This document shows, piece by piece, positions 31,690-36,590 of a stretch of DNA of 36,590 bases (the stretch's first letter is position 1; every line of letters begins with the position of its first letter). The notes beneath the pieces are model-generated. The model was not told the origin of the DNA. It was given only the letters and a program-made list of their open reading frames with translations, and did not search any database. This stretch comes from Bacteroidota bacterium. GTDB taxonomy: Bacteria; Bacteroidota; Ignavibacteria; Ignavibacteriales; Melioribacteraceae. A program made the translations under genes and the position numbers. The stretch covers positions 1 to 36,590 of the forward strand of contig JAJYXU010000142.1 of assembly GCA_021801605.1 (NCBI GenBank), given 5' to 3'.

Positions 31690-33522
31690 ATGCAATCGGT
31701 TTTAGAAAAATATAACCAAACCGGTTTGGACAATGAAGTAAATTACTCCAAATTTTTTCACCTTGCCAAAGAGCATTTTCAAATAAGTATCAAAAACGAT
31801 TACGACTATATCAACGGAATTAAAGAGAGTATTCGATTTTTCTCACTTGATTTGCCGGCAGAGGTTAAAGAAATTTTCATCCCGTTTGCTGAAGCACCGG
31901 TCTTCTGGATTTATGAATCATCATTGCTTAATCAGATTGAAGAGTTTATGAAATTTAACCTTGTGAAGGGTTCTTATATCGAATTGCATAAATCAATTAA
32001 AGAAAATTACTCCAGATGGGTTACTACAAAATTAAAAAGTGAAAAAGATTATTACGCTACATTAACAATCAATTTTATTGAACGTGATATAAATAAACAT
32101 AATTTTTTCAATCAAATCATTAAAGCAATTATCCTTACGTATCAAAGTACATTTTACAATCCGGTACGCGCATTGGAAATACTTACTAGTACGTTGGGAT
32201 TGATGAACACAATCCGGTTGAACGATCAGTCAAAGGCAGAGTTAAAATATATTTTAATTCTTTACACCGGATTTATTCACTTAAAAGAAAATGATAATGA
32301 AAAAGCGAATCTTGCTTTTAAAGAAGCTGTCGGTATCAAACCGCAAGGAAACACAGCAAAAATTTATTGCGCTTTGACTGAAATAATTCTTGGAAACAAA
32401 GAGGGCGGTATATTTCTGCTTAAAGAAATTTTTAATTACGATGTTCACCGGTTAACACTGGCTATCAAAACAAATAATACGGGAATGTTCAGCTATTTTT
32501 ACAGAAATGCTTTTATCTACAATATATTTCATGAAAAAGAGTTTGCGAAAGCTTACAATAAAATTGAATCTTTCTTAAGTGAAAGCCGTGTTCATGATGC
32601 AACCACATTAACAACATGCAAAATCAGTTTGGAATCTTTCAAAATAAAAAGGTTAGATGATTATTATGATGATGAGATTAAAAAATCAATATCATTTTTA
32701 GAAAAGATTTTACAAAACTATTCCTCTTCTACAAACACACTGCTCTATTCGCTTTACCCGGAATTTCAAAACAGATTTAAAGCTTTAGTGGAATCTTTAA
32801 TCCAAAAGATAAAAGAGAAATATTATAACGAAGTTAGAGAAAAAGTATCTTTGTATGATTACTCAATAAACGAAAGCTTAAGCGCAGAAAAACATATGAC
32901 TGAAGAGATCGAAAGATATAAATCGAAATCGAAAGAAAATCTTTCCAAATCTATTCAACACATAAATGAAAATTTTGATATTGAAACCCGTTTACTTGAG
33001 CAGAAAATTGATGAGCTGCCCAATGTTGACCGCTTCAATCCGCGTGTATCTTTATCTAACAACATGACTTATAATATTATCATTGCATTTGTTGTTTTTT
33101 TCATCGGCGGAATTGCCGGCTATTCAAACAAGACCGTCTCTGATACTTCCGAGTTTAACTCTATGTTCACTTTTGTTCTCATAACAGGTTCAAAGTGGGG
33201 AGCTATTAGTTTTGTTTTAGGAGCAGTTATTTCTACAATTATGGCAGGTGTCATTTTGATCGAACGTTCTGATATGCGCCAGAAATTATTACGAAAAATA
33301 AATTATATGAAAATAGAGAGGGAACGATTAATATCAGATTTAAGAGAATCTGCTCTTCAAAAAGAAAAAGTTATGTGTGATAATTTCAATAACAGTATAG
33401 TTCAACACCGTAAGCGGGTAGAAGAACTTAAGATTCAGAAAGACGAGTTAGAACGCTCACTTATGAAAGAAGCCGAAGAAAAAATTAACGTAGCCACTTC
33501 AGATCTTGATCTTCTAAAATAA
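31690..33522 (+). CDS. Large coiled-coil membrane protein of unknown function
   Basis: 610 residues. Residues 1-330 are helical and include a tetratricopeptide-like stretch (LKYILILYTGFIHLKENDNEKANLAFKEAVGIKP near 205-235). Residues about 370-440 form a charged coiled coil. Two membrane segments follow (about 458-478, IIIAFVVFFIGGIAGY, and 500-520, AISFVLGAVISTIMAGVIL), then a second coiled coil (about 525-605) rich in Glu/Lys/Arg. Both long ends should be cytoplasmic. I recognise no family. It follows the PAS kinase by three bases and is likely a partner of it. Confidence 0.82.
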   Translation: MQSVLEKYNQTGLDNEVNYSKFFHLAKEHFQISIKNDYDYINGIKESIRFFSLDLPAEVKEIFIPFAEAPVFWIYESSLLNQIEEFMKFNLVKGSYIELHKSIKENYSRWVTTKLKSEKDYYATLTINFIERDINKHNFFNQIIKAIILTYQSTFYNPVRALEILTSTLGLMNTIRLNDQSKAELKYILILYTGFIHLKENDNEKANLAFKEAVGIKPQGNTAKIYCALTEIILGNKEGGIFLLKEIFNYDVHRLTLAIKTNNTGMFSYFYRNAFIYNIFHEKEFAKAYNKIESFLSESRVHDATTLTTCKISLESFKIKRLDDYYDDEIKKSISFLEKILQNYSSSTNTLLYSLYPEFQNRFKALVESLIQKIKEKYYNEVREKVSLYDYSINESLSAEKHMTEEIERYKSKSKENLSKSIQHINENFDIETRLLEQKIDELPNVDRFNPRVSLSNNMTYNIIIAFVVFFIGGIAGYSNKTVSDTSEFNSMFTFVLITGSKWGAISFVLGAVISTIMAGVILIERSDMRQKLLRKINYMKIERERLISDLRESALQKEKVMCDNFNNSIVQHRKRVEELKIQKDELERSLMKEAEEKINVATSDLDLLK

Positions 33523-33537
33523 CCTCATTTTTTGCAT

Positions 33538-33551
33538 GGCTATTATTAGCC
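33538..33551 (+). other. Small hairpin in the gap before the sugar genes
   Basis: GGCTA-TTAT-TAGCC is a perfect 5-bp stem with a 4-base loop, 16 bases after the stop of the coiled-coil protein. No T-run follows on the plus strand, so a terminator role is doubtful. It is recorded because it is the only stem seen at the boundary between the motility genes and the sugar cluster. Confidence 0.25.
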
Positions 33552-33610
33552 AACAGATAAATAAACACCAGAACGAAAATCACTAAGTCTAAAAAAACCA
33601 ATTTTCCCGG

Positions 33611-33626
33611 TGGTATAGTTATTGTC
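33611..33626 (+). promoter_or_regulatory. Possible -24/-12-like element before the sugar cluster
   Basis: TGGTATAGTTATTGTC shares its first nine bases, TGGTATAGT, with the fliA-operon sigma-54 element at 11712 and keeps the 10-base GG to G spacing, but has GT where GC is expected. The predicted start near 33637 would leave about 23 bases of leader before ATG 33660. A sigma-70-type promoter in the same AT-rich gap is an equally good explanation. Confidence 0.3.
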
Positions 33627-33659
33627 CTTTTTGGTTACTTATTAACTATATGGAATAAA

Positions 33660-34730
33660 ATGAAGGTTGTTACAATCACCGGTATCCGTCCCGACTTCAT
33701 AAGAATGAGTAAAGTATTTGAACAATTAGATGAAAACTTTGAACATATAATGATTCATACAGGTCAGCATTACGATGATGAGTTAAGCAAAGTCTTTTTT
33801 AATGAACTGAAAATTCGTAAACCGGATTTCACATTATCTGTCGGACAAAATAGTAATAACCATTATGAACAATTATCATATTTGTCAAAAGAAGTAATCT
33901 ATCTTCTGAAAAGAAAAAAGATTGACCCGGGTATTATTCTTTTCCTGGGTGATTCAAACTCTGCTTTGGTAAGCGCACCCCTTTTTAAAGAGGGATATAA
34001 AATTGGTCACATCGAAGGCGGCATGAGATCTTACGATAGACGCATGCCCGAAGAAGTTAACAGGGTCATTTGCGATTATGTGTCGGATCTTGTTTTTGTT
34101 TATACGCAACGCTACAAAGAAAGATTATTAGCAGAAAACAAAGAAGCTAATAAAATTTTTGTTGTTGGGAACACAATTGTCGAAGTAGTGAAAGAGTACA
34201 TGCCCGCCGGTCATCGTCCCCAAAATTATATAGTCGCAGACATTCACCGGAATGAAAACTTGAAAAACGTAAAACAATACAACCATATTCTCACCTATCT
34301 AAACCAGCTTGGCGAAAAACTTGGTTTGGAAATTCGGCTTGTAAAATTTAACCGAGGCGTTAAACTAATTAATCAATACAATCTTTTAGGTGACAAAAAA
34401 AATATCACTCTGGTTGGTCCTTATGGGTTTCTAAAATATTTACAGCTGCAGTATGGCGCGTTTGGAATTGTCTCAGATTCCGGAACCAGTCAAGAAGAAT
34501 GTCCGCTTCTTGGTGTTCCGGTCGTAATCCCGCGTAAATTCACGGAACGCCCCGAGTCGGTAGAATTTGGAAACAGTATTATGATTGGAGAAGACAGATC
34601 AATTAAAAAAATGATTTCGGAAACGATCTCATTTTTTAACTCATACTCGGTTTCGAAAAAGCAACTCAAGTGGCTTGGAAATGGGAGAACCTCGGAAAAA
34701 ATTATAAACATTCTTAAAAGGAAACTATAA
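33660..34730 (+). CDS. WecB-like UDP-GlcNAc 2-epimerase family protein
   Basis: 356 residues, typical for the non-hydrolysing epimerase fold. Motifs in order: TGIRPDFIRM, HTGQHYD, LFLGDSNSALVS, HIEGGMRSYDRRMPEEVNR, the catalytic-region His in IHRNEN, and SDSGTSQEE, then FTERPESVEFG. Compared with WecB the first motif differs (GIRPDFIR for GTRPEAIK), so the exact UDP-sugar substrate may differ. It probably opens a nucleotide-sugar operon for a surface glycan or flagellin modification. The ribosome binding site is weak. Confidence 0.88.
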   Translation: MKVVTITGIRPDFIRMSKVFEQLDENFEHIMIHTGQHYDDELSKVFFNELKIRKPDFTLSVGQNSNNHYEQLSYLSKEVIYLLKRKKIDPGIILFLGDSNSALVSAPLFKEGYKIGHIEGGMRSYDRRMPEEVNRVICDYVSDLVFVYTQRYKERLLAENKEANKIFVVGNTIVEVVKEYMPAGHRPQNYIVADIHRNENLKNVKQYNHILTYLNQLGEKLGLEIRLVKFNRGVKLINQYNLLGDKKNITLVGPYGFLKYLQLQYGAFGIVSDSGTSQEECPLLGVPVVIPRKFTERPESVEFGNSIMIGEDRSIKKMISETISFFNSYSVSKKQLKWLGNGRTSEKIINILKRKL

Positions 34731-35696
34731 ATGAAAAATGTATTAGTCGTAGGCGGAGCCGGGTATGTCGGCGGTACAATTACCGATATGATTAAGGATG
34801 CGAACTATAATGTTCGTGTTTATGATAAACTTTTATACGAGGATTCATACCGTAAAGAAATTGATTTTGTTTACGGAGATATTTTAGATACAGACGCACT
34901 TCTTCCCCATCTTAAATGGGCTGATGTTGTTGTATGGCTTGCTGCAATTGTTGGAGACGGGGCGTGCCAGTTGAATCCCGATTTGACAATTGCAACTAAT
35001 CAAGAATCAGTAAAGTGGCTCTCACAAAATTTTGATAAGAGAATAATTTTTATGTCAACATGTTCCGTATATGGTGCTCAAAATAAAGAGTTAGATGAAC
35101 TCTCGCCGAAAAACCCGCTTTCACTTTATGCATCAACCAAATTGAAAGCAGAAGAATATTTACGTGATAAGGATGCAATCATTTTTCGGCTTGGCACTTT
35201 ATTCGGAGTTGGTGATTTGTATTCCCGTATTCGCCTTGATTTGGTTGTAAACATCCTTACTGTAAAAGCGTTTACGGTAGGAAAGATAAGCGTATTCGGC
35301 GGTGATCAGTTCCGACCGCTGCTTCACGTAAAGGATGTTGCCCGTGCGGTAACAATGAACTTAGAATCATCTCATACCGGAGTTTTTAATCTTCACCGTC
35401 AGAATGTTCGTATCAGAGACCTGGCTTATCAAGTCCGGATGCACTTTCCCGATATAGTAATTGAAGAAACAGATATGCCTTTCCAGGATACACGCAACTA
35501 CCGTGTAACAAGTGAGAAAGCGCATAAAGTTTTTGGTTTCAAATCAATTCACTCGATAGATGAAGGAATTGATGGATTGAAATTTTTAGTTGAAACACGG
35601 CGCATCAAAAATTTAAACAGTCCACGTTACTCTAATCAAGCTTACTTAAAAGAGATGGAAGGAGTAGAGCATGAACTCAGAGCCGTTGCTTCTTAA
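34731..35696 (+). CDS. NAD-dependent nucleotide-sugar epimerase/dehydratase (extended SDR)
   Basis: 321 residues. The nucleotide-binding GGAGYVGG lies near 8-15. MSTCSVYGAQ supplies the catalytic Ser/Thr, and Tyr133-x3-Lys137 (YASTK) completes the SDR site. GGDQFRPLLHVKDVARA is the conserved substrate-side segment of nucleotide-sugar epimerases. The ATG directly follows the upstream stop, with AAGGAAAC as ribosome binding site. The substrate cannot be told from sequence alone. Confidence 0.9.
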   Translation: MKNVLVVGGAGYVGGTITDMIKDANYNVRVYDKLLYEDSYRKEIDFVYGDILDTDALLPHLKWADVVVWLAAIVGDGACQLNPDLTIATNQESVKWLSQNFDKRIIFMSTCSVYGAQNKELDELSPKNPLSLYASTKLKAEEYLRDKDAIIFRLGTLFGVGDLYSRIRLDLVVNILTVKAFTVGKISVFGGDQFRPLLHVKDVARAVTMNLESSHTGVFNLHRQNVRIRDLAYQVRMHFPDIVIEETDMPFQDTRNYRVTSEKAHKVFGFKSIHSIDEGIDGLKFLVETRRIKNLNSPRYSNQAYLKEMEGVEHELRAVAS

Positions 35697-36114
35697 AGGC
35701 GGTTTATCCGTTGATGATAGAGGAACAGTTAGTTTTGTAAATGATTTCAATTTTGAAGGAGTGAAAAGATTTTACGCCGTTGAAAATCATAAACAAGGTT
35801 TTGTTAGAGCCTGGCATGCACATAAGCAGGAAGCAAAATATGTAATGGTGGTGAAAGGTTCTGCTATTATCGGTGCGGTTAAGATTGATAATTGGGAAAA
35901 TCCTTCGAAAGATTCAAAAGTAAATCGTTTTGTACTAAGTGAAAAAAATCCTTCCGTGCTTTTAATTCCTGCCGGTTATGCAAATGGATTTATGTCGTTA
36001 ACGGAAGATGCTAAAATTCTTTATTTCTCCACATCGGAATTAGAAGATAGTCTCAATGATGACATCCGGTACGATGCGCATTATTGGGAAATTTGGAAAG
36101 TAGAAGAAAGGTAA
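35671..36114 (+). CDS. RmlC-like cupin, sugar 3,5-epimerase family
   Basis: 147 residues. DDRGTVSFVNDF, RAWHAHKQEAKYVMVVKGSA (with the conserved His), a VKIDNW strand, LLIPAGYANGFMSL, and a C-terminal ILYFSTSELEDS with DDIRYD follow the dTDP-4-dehydrorhamnose 3,5-epimerase layout. It is shorter than RmlC (about 180 residues) and may act on another 4-keto sugar. The start overlaps the epimerase end by 26 bases and has an AAGGAGTAGAGC ribosome binding site. Confidence 0.87.
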   Translation: MNSEPLLLKGGLSVDDRGTVSFVNDFNFEGVKRFYAVENHKQGFVRAWHAHKQEAKYVMVVKGSAIIGAVKIDNWENPSKDSKVNRFVLSEKNPSVLLIPAGYANGFMSLTEDAKILYFSTSELEDSLNDDIRYDAHYWEIWKVEER

Positions 36115-36116
36115 GT

Positions 36117-36590
36117 ATGGAAAAAATTTTAGTTGTTGGTTCAACGGGGATGCTGGGCTTTGCGGTTAGCGCTTATTTCAAATCGAAAGGTTACTCCGTT
36201 GTGGAAATTTCACGCAACGAATTTGATATAGCAAATGACCCGATGAGCAAATTTGAAAAATATCTTGATGAAGTTGATGTTGTGATTAATTGTGCCGGAG
36301 TAATTAAGCCTACAATTGCCAAGAATTCAATTGAAAATGTTCTAAAAATAAATTCACTTTTTCCCCGGAATCTTGCAAATGTTTGTGAAAAGAAAAGTAT
36401 TAAATGTTTTCACATAACAACAGATTGTGTTTACACTGGTCGTAAAGGTAAATACACAGAGGATGATTTGTTTGATGCCGATGACTTATACGGATTAAGC
36501 AAAAATGCCGGCGAAAATAAAGACTGCATGGTTCTCAGGACATCAATTATTGGTGAAGAAAATGGGCAAAGCCGCTCTCTGCTTGAGTGG
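36117..36590 (+). CDS. RmlD-like sugar-nucleotide reductase, N-terminal part (runs off right edge)
   Basis: Open for 158 codons from ATG 36117 to the end of the window without a stop. Dinucleotide-binding VVGSTGMLG is at about 6-14. VINCAGVIKPT follows, then HITTDCVYTGRKGKYTEDD and the catalytic Tyr125-x3-Lys129 (YGLSK), then VLRTSIIGEE. This fits the RmlD/CapF-type SDR family. With the upstream WecB-like and cupin genes the set recalls CapF/CapG-type amino-sugar synthesis, but the product sugar is not determined. Confidence 0.86.
   Translation, partial: MEKILVVGSTGMLGFAVSAYFKSKGYSVVEISRNEFDIANDPMSKFEKYLDEVDVVINCAGVIKPTIAKNSIENVLKINSLFPRNLANVCEKKSIKCFHITTDCVYTGRKGKYTEDDLFDADDLYGLSKNAGENKDCMVLRTSIIGEENGQSRSLLEW

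Noticed and set aside
33523-33659. Intrinsic terminator between the coiled-coil protein and the sugar genes
   Set aside because: The only hairpin (33538-33551) has a 5-bp stem and no following T-run.

Overview
The window is AT-rich, tightly packed bacterial chromosome dominated by one large motility locus. Together, FlhF/FlhG, FliW/CsrA, -24/-12 (sigma-54) promoter signals, a signal-peptide-bearing P-ring/L-ring set (Gram-negative envelope), an FN3/InlB-like secreted protein and a beta-propeller-like lipoprotein suggest a motile member of the FCB group, most likely Ignavibacteria (Ignavibacteriales or Melioribacteraceae). This assignment is inferred from gene content and protein style, not from a database search.

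Layout. (1) Positions 1-2256, minus strand: the N-terminal 345 residues of a secreted multidomain protein that runs off the left edge, and a 343-aa lipoprotein. They are separated by 189 nt rich in inverted repeats. (2) 2473-11639, plus strand: operon 1, fliL-fliM-fliN-fliO-fliP-fliQ-fliR-flhB-flhA-flhF-flhG, covering the switch, export gate and placement/number control. (3) 11752-29134: operon 2, a small membrane protein, fliA (sigma-28), two tandem HDOD proteins, a kinase-like protein lacking its phospho-acceptor His, an unknown membrane protein, flgF-flgG-flgA-flgH-flgI-flgJ-flgN-flgK-flgL, a first motA/motB pair, fliW-csrA, a REC-Hpt protein, a second motA/motB pair, a REC-only protein and a REC protein carrying an orphan DHp-like domain. 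(4) 29182-33522: a three-gene unit behind a near-consensus sigma-28 promoter, made of an unknown protein, a soluble multi-PAS histidine kinase and a 610-aa coiled-coil membrane protein. (5) 33660-36590: start of a nucleotide-sugar cluster (WecB-like 2-epimerase, NAD-dependent epimerase, RmlC-like cupin, RmlD-like reductase cut by the right edge).

How it fits together. The -24/-12 elements upstream of operons 1 and 2 suggest sigma-54 makes the basal body, gate, rod, rings, hook-filament junction, stators and FliA; FliA would then drive the late unit at 29182. FliW/CsrA would couple flagellin level to translation. FliF, FliG, FliH, FliI, FlgB-E, FliD, flagellin, FlgM and CheA are not in the window. 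The most unusual content is the signalling layer embedded in the motility operon: a pseudo-histidine kinase, a REC-Hpt, a REC plus orphan DHp, tandem HDODs and a sigma-28-controlled PAS kinase beside a large unknown membrane protein. Two different stator classes and a 145-nt motA/motB overlap add to this. No stretch longer than 300 bases lacks a gene.
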